DNA of 64,000 nt from Erythrobacter sp. KY5 (GTDB lineage Bacteria > Pseudomonadota > Alphaproteobacteria > Sphingomonadales > Sphingomonadaceae): the NCBI RefSeq assembly GCF_003264115.1, contig NZ_CP021912.1:1409001-1473000 (forward strand), given 5' to 3'. The notes beneath the pieces were generated by a model, which made no database searches, was not told where the DNA came from, and saw nothing but the letters and a program-made list of their open reading frames with translations. Below are positions 25,786 to 34,826 of this stretch, in pieces. A program made the translations under genes and the position numbers. Numbering within the stretch: the stretch's first letter is position 1; each line of letters starts with the position of its first letter.

Positions 25786-27279
25786 TCACGCCGCGTTGTC
25801 GATGCCCAGATCGGATAGCTTGCGGTAAAGCGTCGAGCGCCCGATGCCGAGCCTTCGCGCAACTTCGGTCATCCGGCCGCGATAGTGGCCGATGGCGAGG
25901 CGGATGACGTCGGCCTCGATATCCTCGAGCGGGCGCAGGTTGCCGTCTTCGGTGTAGAGCATGACGCCCACGCCTTCGTGCAGGTGCGAGCTGTCGCATG
26001 CTTCGAGCTCGCCCAGCAACTCGGAAAGCTGCGGGAAACTGTCTGCGGTCAGCGTGTCGCCTTCGCAATAGACTGCAGCGCGGAACAGGACCGATTGAAG
26101 CTGCCTCACATTGCCCGGCCAGTCGAACGCACCCAGAAGCCCAAGCGCGCCGTCTGAGACCGAGAGGTGAGTAAGGCCCGGCTGTTCGCCGATCCGCTGG
26201 AGGAAATGGCGGGTGAGGGCAGGGATGTCACCGGTGCGTTCGCGAAGGGGCGGAAGCTTGATCCGCGTAGCGCCCAACAGCTCTGCAAGGATCTCGTCGA
26301 ACAGTCCGCCTTCCACGATCTGGGAAAGGTTGCTGTTGGCAGCCGACAGGATGCGCACGTCTACCCGAAAGCCATGCGATGCTCCGACAGGGCGAACGAT
26401 GCCTGTCTCAAGCGCGTCACGCAGACGGGTCTGTACCGCCATGTTGAGCCGGTCGACCTCGTCGAGCACCAGAGTGCCGCCATCGCAATGCTGAAGCGCG
26501 CCGATCTGGCGATCAAACGCTCCGGGAAAGGCGTTGGGTTCGTGGCCGAAAAGCACCGACTCGATGGAATTGGGGGGAACGCTGGCAACATTGATGATGC
26601 GCAGGTTCTCCTTGGCGCGCGGAGAGGCTGCGTGCATTGCGCGCATCAGCATCTCTTTGCCGGTTCCGCTCTCTCCCTGGATCAGCGCGTGGCCGTGGCC
26701 GCGTGCCGCCTTCGCGGCTTGCGCCAACGCGGTGCGGAATGTGGGAGCGGTGCCGATCATCGCGTCGAAATCGAGGGTCGCCGACATCTTCTCGGTCAGG
26801 GGAGCAAGCTCGTCGCGCGGCGCTTCTCTGGTGGTGACAGCGCGAAGGGCTTCCATCAGGCGGTCGGGCGAGACGGGCTTTACAAGGTAATCGCTGGCGC
26901 CCGCGCGCATGGCTTCGACCGCCAGAAGCGGGGAAGCCGACGTCGTCAGCATGAGGATCGGCAGAGCAGGGCGGCGTTCTTTGAGCTCGGCAATAAGCGT
27001 GCAGGCATCATCGCCCGGAACCCACTGGTCGAGCAGAATCGCGGAAAGCTGCATGCCTTCGCGCGTGCCGAGCATGGCAATCGCGGTCTCAGCGTCGCCA
27101 GCAACAACGGTGCGCCAGCCTTCTCGGGCTGCGATGGCGGTGATCAGGCGGCTTTGCGCGGGCTCATCGTCGATCAGCATGACGATGCGGGTGGCACCCT
27201 GCTGCTCTGCCTGAGGCGCTTGCGCTCCGGCTGCGCCCGAGACCGGCACGCTATCAGTTGGCGCATCCGCGTGTGACAT
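25786..27279 (-). CDS. NtrC-type response regulator with altered sigma54 contact loop
   Basis: 497 aa. Receiver domain (about 31-150) with phospho-acceptor D84 and K134. AAA+ domain (about 172-400) has Walker A GESGTGKE (202-209), Walker B TLVLDEVDR and arginine-finger region. A Fis-type helix-turn-helix ends the protein (MTEVARRLGIGRSTLYRKL). The sigma54-contacting GAFTGA loop reads NAFPGA (249-254), lacking the key Thr. I set the start at 27279 (MSHADAP) because the open frame extends 106 codons further without domain content. No histidine kinase lies adjacent. Divergent from the cox IV-pnt genes. Confidence 0.88.
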   Translation of the reverse strand: MSHADAPTDSVPVSGAAGAQAPQAEQQGATRIVMLIDDEPAQSRLITAIAAREGWRTVVAGDAETAIAMLGTREGMQLSAILLDQWVPGDDACTLIAELKERRPALPILMLTTSASPLLAVEAMRAGASDYLVKPVSPDRLMEALRAVTTREAPRDELAPLTEKMSATLDFDAMIGTAPTFRTALAQAAKAARGHGHALIQGESGTGKEMLMRAMHAASPRAKENLRIINVASVPPNSIESVLFGHEPNAFPGAFDRQIGALQHCDGGTLVLDEVDRLNMAVQTRLRDALETGIVRPVGASHGFRVDVRILSAANSNLSQIVEGGLFDEILAELLGATRIKLPPLRERTGDIPALTRHFLQRIGEQPGLTHLSVSDGALGLLGAFDWPGNVRQLQSVLFRAAVYCEGDTLTADSFPQLSELLGELEACDSSHLHEGVGVMLYTEDGNLRPLEDIEADVIRLAIGHYRGRMTEVARRLGIGRSTLYRKLSDLGIDNAA

Positions 27280-27574
27280 AGGCGAGCCTTTGATTCCTCC
27301 GGCCCCCGGCAATCGTCCCGGGGTGAAACGTTCCGATGGTTTAAGGCGCTCAGGTAAAGACTGAATTAAGGCTGTTAGCGGGAATTGCGGGTGTCGCATT
27401 TCGGCGCGCTTTTGCAGGCCGTTGTCGCGAAGGTGGGTTGAGCAACACCGCTTGCTTCGATACGGGATACCGAACCAATCGCTAACTGGCGCGCTTTGGT
27501 CAGTCGGGATCGCAATCCGGCATATCGAACCTGGAAAGGGGCGCGCCGCACATTTTGCAAAGGGATACGCAAGA

Positions 27575-27697
27575 ATGAGCACGCATGACATGGACAAGGC
27601 ACGCTCGACCTATGACAGGTTCATGGGATCGCTGAAGTGGATCGTGCCTGTGATCGCCGTGATCACGCTTTTCGTCGTCACGCTGATCGCGCCATAA
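27575..27697 (+). CDS. aa3-type cytochrome c oxidase subunit IV
   Basis: 40 aa. A short polar N-terminus (MSTHDMDKARSTYDRFM) is followed by one membrane helix (GSLKWIVPVIAVITLFVVTL), the layout of the small bacterial subunit IV family. AAAGGG lies 10 nt upstream. The usual cox operon is not here; it sits 16 bp before pntAA and probably shares that transcript. Peripheral to catalysis in known oxidases. Confidence 0.8.
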   Translation: MSTHDMDKARSTYDRFMGSLKWIVPVIAVITLFVVTLIAP

Positions 27698-27713
27698 GGA
27701 AACCCGACCCTAT

Positions 27714-28838
27714 ATGAAAATCGCAGTTCTGAAGGAGCGCAGCCCCGGGGAAACCCGCGTGGCAGCGACGCCCGAGACGGTGAAGAAATTCATCGCTCTA
27801 GGTACGCAAGTCGCTGTCGAATCAGGCGCGGGAGAGCATGCCTCCATCAGCGATGACGCTTTTGGCGATGCCGGGGCCACCACCGGCGATCTTGCATCGA
27901 CGGTGAAGGATGCGGACATCGTTCTCGGCATTCAGGCTCCTGACGTAGAACTGCTGAATGGCGCGAAACCCGGTGCATGGGTGGCGGCGCTCTTCAACCC
28001 GTTCCAGAACGGCGATCTGGTCGAGGCATATGCCAAGGCGGGGCTTGAGGCCCTGAGCATGGAATTCATGCCGCGCATTACGCGCGCGCAGTCGATGGAC
28101 GTGCTTTCGAGCCAGTCGAACCTGGCCGGCTACAAGGCGGTGCTGACCGCAGCCGACACTTATGGCCGCGCTTTTCCGATGATGATGACCGCTGCCGGCA
28201 CCGTGCAGGCAGCGAAGTGCTTCATCATGGGTGTGGGGGTCGCAGGGCTTCAGGCGATTGCGACCGCGAGGCGTCTGGGCGCGCAGGTCTCCGCGACCGA
28301 CGTGCGCTCCGCCACCAAGGAACAGATCGAAAGCCTCGGCGCCAAAGCGATCTTCGTGACCGATGTCGAGGGCATCGAAGGCGAAGGCGCGGGCGGATAC
28401 GCCACCGAGATGAGCGATGAATACAAGGCCGCCCAGGCCAAGCTGGTGAGCGAACACATCGCCAAGCAGGACATCGTGATCACCACCGCGCTTATCCCGG
28501 GACGCGCCGCGCCGGTGCTCATCACCGATGAACAGATTGCGACGATGAAGCCGGGAAGTGTCATTTACGATCTGGCCGTTGCGCAAGGCGGCAATGTCGA
28601 AGGCTCAAAGCCCGACGACATGGTCGAGCGCCACGGCGTCAAGATCATGGGTTATGCCAACACGCCTGCGCACCTTGCCGCCGACACATCGGCGCTGTTC
28701 GCGCGCAATCACTTCAACTTCCTCTCCGCTTTCTGGGACAAGGAGGCGGGCAAGCCGGAACTTGACGAAGAGATCGGCGACGCGATCCGCCTGACCAAGG
28801 GCGGCGAAGTTGTGAGCGAACGGCTGAAGGGAGCCTGA
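27714..28838 (+). CDS. pntAA: NAD(P) transhydrogenase subunit alpha part 1 (domain I)
   Basis: 374 aa NAD(H)-binding domain of the proton-translocating transhydrogenase, split from the membrane part as in Rhodospirillum. Motifs are MKIAVLKERSPGETRVAATPETV, the RQD-loop region, GVGVAGLQAIATARRLGA for NAD and TALIPGRAAPVLI. It moves hydride between NADH and NADP+ together with domain III, driven by the proton gradient, and so supplies NADPH. Followed by pntAB after 4 bp. Confidence 0.95.
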   Translation: MKIAVLKERSPGETRVAATPETVKKFIALGTQVAVESGAGEHASISDDAFGDAGATTGDLASTVKDADIVLGIQAPDVELLNGAKPGAWVAALFNPFQNGDLVEAYAKAGLEALSMEFMPRITRAQSMDVLSSQSNLAGYKAVLTAADTYGRAFPMMMTAAGTVQAAKCFIMGVGVAGLQAIATARRLGAQVSATDVRSATKEQIESLGAKAIFVTDVEGIEGEGAGGYATEMSDEYKAAQAKLVSEHIAKQDIVITTALIPGRAAPVLITDEQIATMKPGSVIYDLAVAQGGNVEGSKPDDMVERHGVKIMGYANTPAHLAADTSALFARNHFNFLSAFWDKEAGKPELDEEIGDAIRLTKGGEVVSERLKGA

Positions 28839-28842
28839 TCAA

Positions 28843-29124
28843 ATGGATTTCATCAGCATTCTCTCGATCTTCGTGCTGGCGTGTTTCGTCGGCTATTACG
28901 TGGTCTGGTCGGTCACACCGGCGCTTCACACGCCGCTGATGGCGGTGACCAATGCGATCTCTTCGGTGATTATCGTTGGCGCGCTGATCGCGGCGGCAGA
29001 GTCGACCGATCCGGTGGCCAAGTATCTGGGGCTTGCCGGGGTGGTGATGGCCAGCATCAACATCTTTGGCGGCTTTGCTGTCACGCAGCGTATGCTCGCG
29101 ATGTACAAGAAAAAGGAGAAGTAA
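28843..29124 (+). CDS. pntAB: NAD(P) transhydrogenase subunit alpha part 2 (membrane domain)
   Basis: 93 aa with three membrane helices and the conserved PALHTPLMAVTNAISSVI. It supplies the first helices of domain II of the proton channel, completed by PntB. It lies between pntAA and pntB with gaps of 4 and 3 bp. Confidence 0.95.
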   Translation: MDFISILSIFVLACFVGYYVVWSVTPALHTPLMAVTNAISSVIIVGALIAAAESTDPVAKYLGLAGVVMASINIFGGFAVTQRMLAMYKKKEK

Positions 29125-29127
29125 GAG

Positions 29128-30585
29128 ATGACCTTCTCCATTCTAGCAGGCGCCGCTGACAGCGCCGGAGCCACTCCCGCCTGGGCTATGCTTGCCTACC
29201 TTGCGGCCGGTGTGTTCTTCATTCTCGCCCTGCGCGGCCTATCCAGCCCCACAACGAGCCGCACCGGCAACCGCAATGGCATGATCGGTATGGCGATCGC
29301 TCTCGTGACGACGCTCGTCACGCACGACATTGCCAATATCGTCGAGATCGGCATTGCGATCTTCATCGGTGCCATTGTCGGCGTAACGATTGCGCGCAAA
29401 ATCGCCATGACCGCGATGCCGGAACTGGTCGCTGGCTTTCACTCTCTCGTCGGCATGGCCGCCGTGGTCGTGGGCCTTGCCGCGTGGCTCAATCCGGGGG
29501 CATTCGGCATTCTCGATGAGGCGGGCCAGATCCTGATGGTCAGCCGGATCGAGCTGGGTCTTGGCATCGCCATCGGTGCGATCACCTTCTCAGGCTCGGT
29601 CATCGCCTTCCTAAAGCTTTCGGGCCGGATGAGCGGTTCTCCGATCCTTCTGCCAGCGAGGCATGTGATCAATCTCGGCACGCTTGCCGCGATCATTGGC
29701 ATTATCGGCTTTTACGCGGTCTCGCCCGATGGCGGGCCGGGCGTCGGCTGGCCGATCATTGCGATCACCGTGCTGGCGTTCGCGATCGGCTTCCTGTTGA
29801 TTATCCCCATCGGCGGTGCGGACATGCCGGTCGTCGTGTCGATGCTCAACAGCTATTCGGGCTGGGCCGCGGCTGCAATGGGCTTCACGCTGGGCAATAC
29901 GGCAATGATCATCACCGGCGCTTTGGTTGGCTCGTCGGGCGCGATCCTGAGCTATATCATGTGCCGCGCCATGAACCGCAGCTTCATCAGCGTGATCGCG
30001 GGCGGGTTCGGTGCCGAAGACGGCGCTGGCGCAAGCGGTGAACCGCGCGAACAGCGTCCCTACAAGCAGGGCAGCGCGGACGATGCCGCCTTCATGCTCG
30101 AACAGGCCGAAAAGGTCATCATCATCCCCGGCTACGGTATGGCGGTGGCGCAGGCGCAGCACGCGCTGCGTGAGATGGCCGAAGTGCTTGAAGAGAAGGG
30201 CGTCGAGGTCAAATATGCGATCCACCCGGTCGCAGGCCGCATGCCCGGACACATGAACGTCCTCCTCGCCGAAGCCAGCGTCGACTATGACAAGGTGTTC
30301 GAGCTCGAAGACATCAACAGCGAATTCGCCACCGCAGACGTCGCCTTCATCATCGGCGCAAACGACGTTGTGAACCCGGCGGCCAAGACCGACAAGTCTT
30401 CGCCGATTTACGGAATGCCGGTGTTTGACGTGGACAAAGCCAAGCAGGTCTTCTTCATCAAGCGCTCGATGGGCGGTGTCGGCTATGCCGGGGTCGACAA
30501 CGACGTGTTTTACATGAACCAGACGACGATGCTGCTTTCCGACGCCAAGAAGATGGTCGAGGAAATCGTCAAGGCGATGGACTAG
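29128..30585 (+). CDS. pntB: NAD(P) transhydrogenase subunit beta
   Basis: 485 aa. About nine membrane helices (residues ~10-290) followed by the NADP(H)-binding domain III: EKVIIIPGYGMAVAQAQHALREM, HPVAGRMPGHMNVLLAEA, IIGANDVVNPAA and MGGVGYAGVDNDVFY. Completes the three-gene transhydrogenase. An uncharacterised small gene starts 18 bp downstream. Confidence 0.95.
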   Translation: MTFSILAGAADSAGATPAWAMLAYLAAGVFFILALRGLSSPTTSRTGNRNGMIGMAIALVTTLVTHDIANIVEIGIAIFIGAIVGVTIARKIAMTAMPELVAGFHSLVGMAAVVVGLAAWLNPGAFGILDEAGQILMVSRIELGLGIAIGAITFSGSVIAFLKLSGRMSGSPILLPARHVINLGTLAAIIGIIGFYAVSPDGGPGVGWPIIAITVLAFAIGFLLIIPIGGADMPVVVSMLNSYSGWAAAAMGFTLGNTAMIITGALVGSSGAILSYIMCRAMNRSFISVIAGGFGAEDGAGASGEPREQRPYKQGSADDAAFMLEQAEKVIIIPGYGMAVAQAQHALREMAEVLEEKGVEVKYAIHPVAGRMPGHMNVLLAEASVDYDKVFELEDINSEFATADVAFIIGANDVVNPAAKTDKSSPIYGMPVFDVDKAKQVFFIKRSMGGVGYAGVDNDVFYMNQTTMLLSDAKKMVEEIVKAMD

Positions 30586-30603
30586 GGCTCACTGTCGAAG
30601 GCC

Positions 30604-30969
30604 ATGCGTTTCCTCGTCATCATGCTGCTGGTTCTGGCGTTCGGAGTGGGGGTCTACTACGTCTTTCGCGGCGACGGGATGCTCGAACGCGTTACCGAGC
30701 AACGTGTTGAACAGGCTTTGCTCAACAACGGGGTGCCTGCCAACATGTCCGAATGCATGGCTCCGCGCCTCGTCGACCGACTCTCCATCGCGCAATTGCG
30801 CAAGCTGGAACGACTTGCACCCGAGGAAGGGGAAAACCGCGTGCCGCTTTCCACCGGTGAGGCGATGGCACGCATTCGCCGTGTCGATGATCGCGACGCG
30901 GTTGAGCAGTTTGTGCGGGTCGCCGGTGGCTGCGGGCTGGAAATCGGATTTGAGATCTTCGGGCGCTGA
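30604..30969 (+). CDS. Small membrane-anchored protein downstream of pntB
   Basis: 121 aa with an N-terminal hydrophobic helix (MRFLVIMLLVLAFGVGVYYVF), then a soluble helical part with two cysteines (C51 in MSECMAPRLVDRLS and C110 in GGCGLE) that could form a disulfide in the periplasm. Unrecognised. The short distance to pntB suggests co-transcription. Confidence 0.7.
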   Translation: MRFLVIMLLVLAFGVGVYYVFRGDGMLERVTEQRVEQALLNNGVPANMSECMAPRLVDRLSIAQLRKLERLAPEEGENRVPLSTGEAMARIRRVDDRDAVEQFVRVAGGCGLEIGFEIFGR

Positions 30970-31029
30970 CCCGCTTGCAATCCTCCCCCGGCCTGCTGCA
31001 CAATGACAGGTAAGCTAGGGAACTTTGCC

Positions 31030-32571
31030 ATGAGAACAATTTCAGCGATCGCCGCGGCGCTTCTTGCAGGCTCTGCCGCGAGTACGAGCCTGCCGGTATC
31101 GGCCCACGAAAGCCATTCCGAAGAGCAGGAATTCGCGCCCAAACAGGTCGGCGCACAATTCATGGTCGTGGAAACCACGGCCAACGATGCGGCGCGTGAG
31201 CCATTCCTGCGCGGCCTCGCCCTTCTGCATAACTTCGAATACGATTACGCAGCCGAAGCCTTCCGCGCAGCGCAGGCGGCCGATCCCGATTTCGTCATGG
31301 CCTATTGGGGCGAGGCGATGACTCACAATCATCCGCTATGGGAGCAGCAGGATTACGAGGCCGCGACCGCCGTTCTTCAACGCCTGGGCGAAACGCGTGA
31401 GGCCCGCGCCGCCAAGGCTCGCAATGCGATTGAAGCCCAGTGGCTCGGCGCGATCGAGACGCTGTATGGCGATGGCGAAAAGGAAGCGCGCGACCTTGAA
31501 TACCTGGCCGCGATGCGCGCCATGCTGGCCGATCATCCCGGCGACATCGACGTGCGCGCCTTCACTGGTCTTGCGGTGCTTGGCACCTCGCATGGCGGAC
31601 GTCAGGTTCCGCTTTACATGGAAGCGGCTGGCATCCTCGAGCCCGGTTTCATGACCAACGAGTTCCACCCCGGCATCCTGCATTACCTGATCCATTCCTA
31701 TGACGACCCGGTCCACGCGCCGCTCGGCAAGCGAATGGCAGAGCGTTATGCGGTGGTCGCTCCCGAGGCGGGGCACGCGCAGCACATGGTCAGCCATATC
31801 TTTCATGCGCTCGCCGATTGGGAGGCGAGCGAGAAGGCCAATATTCTGGCAGATAGAGTGGTCGATCAGCAGCGCGCTGCGTCCGGCCGTCCGTCTTCCG
31901 ATTGCGGGCATTATAACGAATGGCTGGTCTATGCGTTGTTGCAGCAAGGTAAGGACGCGAGCCAGCGCGTTGCAGCGTGCCGCGTTGCTGCGCAGGAACA
32001 GCTGTCAACAGGCGCTCGCAATCGCCTCGGTTTTGGCAACGCGTCTAGCTATGCCTCGATCGCGGCATGGCACGGTGTGGATACCGGCAATTGGCCCGAG
32101 CCGATGGCGATCTCTGGCGACGGCTTCATCCTTTTGCGGATGATGCAGGCTCACATGCGCGCGCTTGAGCATATGGATGATCCTGCAATTGTCGGCGAAG
32201 CGCTCAATGATTTGCGAAGCTTGTCCGGCGAATTCGCCCAAGTGCTCTCTCAAGTTGCACCCGATGATCGAACCAGCACTCCCTGGCTGGAACGGGCGGT
32301 GGACCAGGTGGATGCAATCAGGGTTCTCGCATCGGGAGACACCGACGCAGGTCTTTCAGCGCTTAGAGCTGCAGCCGAAGCGGAAAGCGCGCTCCCTGTG
32401 GTGTTCGGCCCACCTGCCATCGCCAAACCGAGCTGGGAGCTTCTGGGCGAGCAATATCTCGCATTGGGACGCTTCGCAGAGGCTGCCGAGGCGTTTCGAA
32501 AGTCGCTCCAATTTGCGCCGGGACGTCGCCTTTCGCGCGAAGGGCTTGAAATGGCTCGGTCTGGCGGCTGA
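31030..32571 (+). CDS. Exported tetratricopeptide-repeat protein
   Basis: 513 aa. Signal peptide (MRTISAIAAALLAGSAASTSLPVSA), then helical repeats: FLRGLALLHNFEYDYAAEAFRAAQAADPDFVMAYWGEA is a canonical TPR and LLGEQYLALGRFAEAAEAFRKSLQFAPGRRLS closes the protein. The middle has conserved His-rich stretches (EFHPGILHYLIHSYDD, GHAQHMVSHIFHAL) that could bind metal or heme; no active site is established. ATG at 31030 has AGGGAAC upstream. First gene of a set with the beta-helix protein, cytochrome and hydrolase. Confidence 0.8.
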   Translation: MRTISAIAAALLAGSAASTSLPVSAHESHSEEQEFAPKQVGAQFMVVETTANDAAREPFLRGLALLHNFEYDYAAEAFRAAQAADPDFVMAYWGEAMTHNHPLWEQQDYEAATAVLQRLGETREARAAKARNAIEAQWLGAIETLYGDGEKEARDLEYLAAMRAMLADHPGDIDVRAFTGLAVLGTSHGGRQVPLYMEAAGILEPGFMTNEFHPGILHYLIHSYDDPVHAPLGKRMAERYAVVAPEAGHAQHMVSHIFHALADWEASEKANILADRVVDQQRAASGRPSSDCGHYNEWLVYALLQQGKDASQRVAACRVAAQEQLSTGARNRLGFGNASSYASIAAWHGVDTGNWPEPMAISGDGFILLRMMQAHMRALEHMDDPAIVGEALNDLRSLSGEFAQVLSQVAPDDRTSTPWLERAVDQVDAIRVLASGDTDAGLSALRAAAEAESALPVVFGPPAIAKPSWELLGEQYLALGRFAEAAEAFRKSLQFAPGRRLSREGLEMARSGG

Positions 32572-32631
32572 ATAGGTCTTGTCTTGCAACCTCTTGGCCT
32601 TCATCATGCACGGCCGAGAGGGAGACACGCA

Positions 32632-33816
32632 ATGATCAGGATTTCGTTCGCCGCCGTGCTGCTAGCCAGCGCCGCACCGGCTTTGGCTGAGACGCATACG
32701 GTAAGCCCGGGCGACGGCGCACAGGAGCGCTTGCAGGAAGCGCTAATCCTGGCTGAGCCGGGTGACACGATCATGCTGGAGGCCGGGCGTTACACGCTCA
32801 CCGACGGGTTGAGCCTCGATGTCGAAGGCGTCACCATTCGTGGGGCCGGGATGGACGGAACGGTCCTCGATTTCACGACACAGGAAGGATCGGGCGAAGG
32901 CCTGCTTGTCACCAGTGATAATGTGACCTTGCGTGATTTTGCGCTTGAGAACCCCAAGGGCGACGGGATCAAATCGAAGGGCGCAGACAATATCGTCTAC
33001 TACCGCGTTCGCGTGACATGGACGAATGGGCCGGATCCCTCGAACGGCGCCTATGCGATCTACCCGGTCGAGAGCACGGGTGTGCTGGTCGACGGCGTGA
33101 AGGTGACGGGCGCATCGGACGCAGGGATATACGTTGGTCAGTCCAATCGCATAACTGTGCGCAATTCGATTGCAGAGGCGAATGTCGCCGGTATCGAGAT
33201 CGAGAACAGCCGCAACGCGCTGGTCGAGCACAATATCGCGACACGCAACACCGGCGGTATTCTCGTCTTTGATTTGCCGGGTCTCCCGGTGATGGGCGGC
33301 GGCAATGTAGTGATTGCGAACAACCTCGTGGTTGCGAACGACACCGCAAACTTCGCCCCTCCGGGCAATATCGTTGCTGGCGTTCGCAGGGGCACGGGCA
33401 TCATGGTGATGGCGAATGAAAGCGTCCTCATCGAAGACAACATCATCGACGAGAACCCCACCGCGCCGATCATGGTAATCGCTTTCACCCAGCAGTTCGA
33501 AGACGAGCGCTATAATCCGCTCGCCCGCAATATCGTTATAGGAGAAAACCTTTATGGCCGCGGGGGCGATGATCCGCAGCTTGAGGGCGCGGAGATGCTG
33601 ATGGCGGCTTTCGGAGGTTCGCTGCCCCCGGTGATGTGGGATGGACTTGGTAGTCTCTATGCGGTCGCGGACACGGCCGGATGGACGCTCAACTTGCCCG
33701 AGCCTGGCAAAGGCGTCGCTGGGGCCAGCCCTGCTCCGCTCAGTGTTCCTGAGCCAGACGGTGAATTCGACCGAAGCGGTATTGGCGCGCCGCCTGAACT
33801 TGAAGAGCGCATCTGA
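32632..33816 (+). CDS. Exported right-handed parallel beta-helix protein
   Basis: 394 aa. Signal peptide ends near ALAET. The rest is a right-handed beta-helix with repeated DxGIYVGQSNRITVRNSIAE and GIEIENSRNALVEHN rungs (about 90-290). It appears to be the beta-helix family (TIGR03805 as I recall) that is consistently found beside the diheme protein encoded next. GGAGACAC precedes the ATG at 32632. The stop overlaps the next ATG as TGATG, so the two are translationally coupled. Substrate unknown; a polysaccharide-binding or lyase-like role is possible. Confidence 0.85.
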   Translation: MIRISFAAVLLASAAPALAETHTVSPGDGAQERLQEALILAEPGDTIMLEAGRYTLTDGLSLDVEGVTIRGAGMDGTVLDFTTQEGSGEGLLVTSDNVTLRDFALENPKGDGIKSKGADNIVYYRVRVTWTNGPDPSNGAYAIYPVESTGVLVDGVKVTGASDAGIYVGQSNRITVRNSIAEANVAGIEIENSRNALVEHNIATRNTGGILVFDLPGLPVMGGGNVVIANNLVVANDTANFAPPGNIVAGVRRGTGIMVMANESVLIEDNIIDENPTAPIMVIAFTQQFEDERYNPLARNIVIGENLYGRGGDDPQLEGAEMLMAAFGGSLPPVMWDGLGSLYAVADTAGWTLNLPEPGKGVAGASPAPLSVPEPDGEFDRSGIGAPPELEERI

Positions 33817-34826
33817 TGCGCTTTGCCGCCCTTCTGCTTGCGTGCGGCGCGGTTGCGCTGGGCGGCACAATGGCCGAGGCGCGGCTGGTCGCACCCGAGG
33901 TGTCGGATTTAGCCATCACGCAGGATGGCTTTCCGCGCACGCTCGATGAATATGGGTTCTTCATCCACGCCGATGTGCAGATTCCGACAGCGGACGTCAT
34001 GCCATACGAACTAAACACGCCGCTCTATTCAGATGGTGCGGACAAGTTGCGCTTCATTTACGTGCCCGATGGCGAGACGATCAAAGCGAATGCGGACGGG
34101 TTGCTGCAATTCCCGGTCGGTTCCGCGATCATCAAGACCTTTGCTTTTGGCGAAGGCAGTGACCGGCGGCTGATCGAAACCCGTGTGCTGTTGAACCGTG
34201 CAGATGGCTGGCTCGCGCTGCCGTATCGTTGGAACGAGGAGCAGACCGAGGCACGGCTGGCGCTGGCGGGTGGCCGCATTCCCATCATCACGCCGGCAGG
34301 CGAAGAGATCAGCTACCGGATCCCGAACAAGAACCAGTGCAAGGCCTGCCATTCGCTCGATGATGCGGTCCTTCCCATTGGCCCGAAAGCGCGCAATCTG
34401 GCACCTGAATTGCTCGAACTGCTTTCCGAGCAGGGTAAACTCGACGCGGTGCCGGACGTATCGAGACCAATGCCTCGCTGGTCCGATGCCAACGCCGCGA
34501 AAGAGCCGCTTGCAAGGGCATATCTCGACGTGAATTGCGCGCATTGCCACAGGCCGGGCGGCGGCGCGTCCAATTCAGGTCTCGACCTGCGCTGGGAGCA
34601 GGATGCCCCCTTCGCGCGGGGCGTCAACAAGCCGCCAGTCGCCGCTGGGCGCGGGGCAGGGGGGCTGCTTGTCTCGATCGAGCCGGGTGACCCTGACGCC
34701 TCGATCCTCGTGCACCGGATGAATTCGAATGAGCCGGGTGTGGCGATGCCTGAACTCGGGCGCTCCACGATTGACGAAGAGGCGGTCGCACTGATGCGAG
34801 ACTGGATTGCGGAGATGGGCAATTGA
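33816..34826 (+). CDS. Diheme c-type cytochrome, SO_2930/HNE_0200 family
   Basis: 336 aa. Signal peptide of about 22 residues, then a beta-rich N-terminal domain (DGFPRTLDEYGFF, YELNTPLYSDGADKLRFIYVP) and two heme-binding sites, CKACH (175-179) and CAHCH (241-245). Late residues include PDASILVHRM and MPELGRSTID, resembling C-terminal methionine-ligand regions of cytochromes. It matches the TIGR03806 family as I recall it, partner of the beta-helix protein upstream. Periplasmic electron transfer or peroxidase-like chemistry is possible; function unknown. Confidence 0.87.
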   Translation: MRFAALLLACGAVALGGTMAEARLVAPEVSDLAITQDGFPRTLDEYGFFIHADVQIPTADVMPYELNTPLYSDGADKLRFIYVPDGETIKANADGLLQFPVGSAIIKTFAFGEGSDRRLIETRVLLNRADGWLALPYRWNEEQTEARLALAGGRIPIITPAGEEISYRIPNKNQCKACHSLDDAVLPIGPKARNLAPELLELLSEQGKLDAVPDVSRPMPRWSDANAAKEPLARAYLDVNCAHCHRPGGGASNSGLDLRWEQDAPFARGVNKPPVAAGRGAGGLLVSIEPGDPDASILVHRMNSNEPGVAMPELGRSTIDEEAVALMRDWIAEMGN

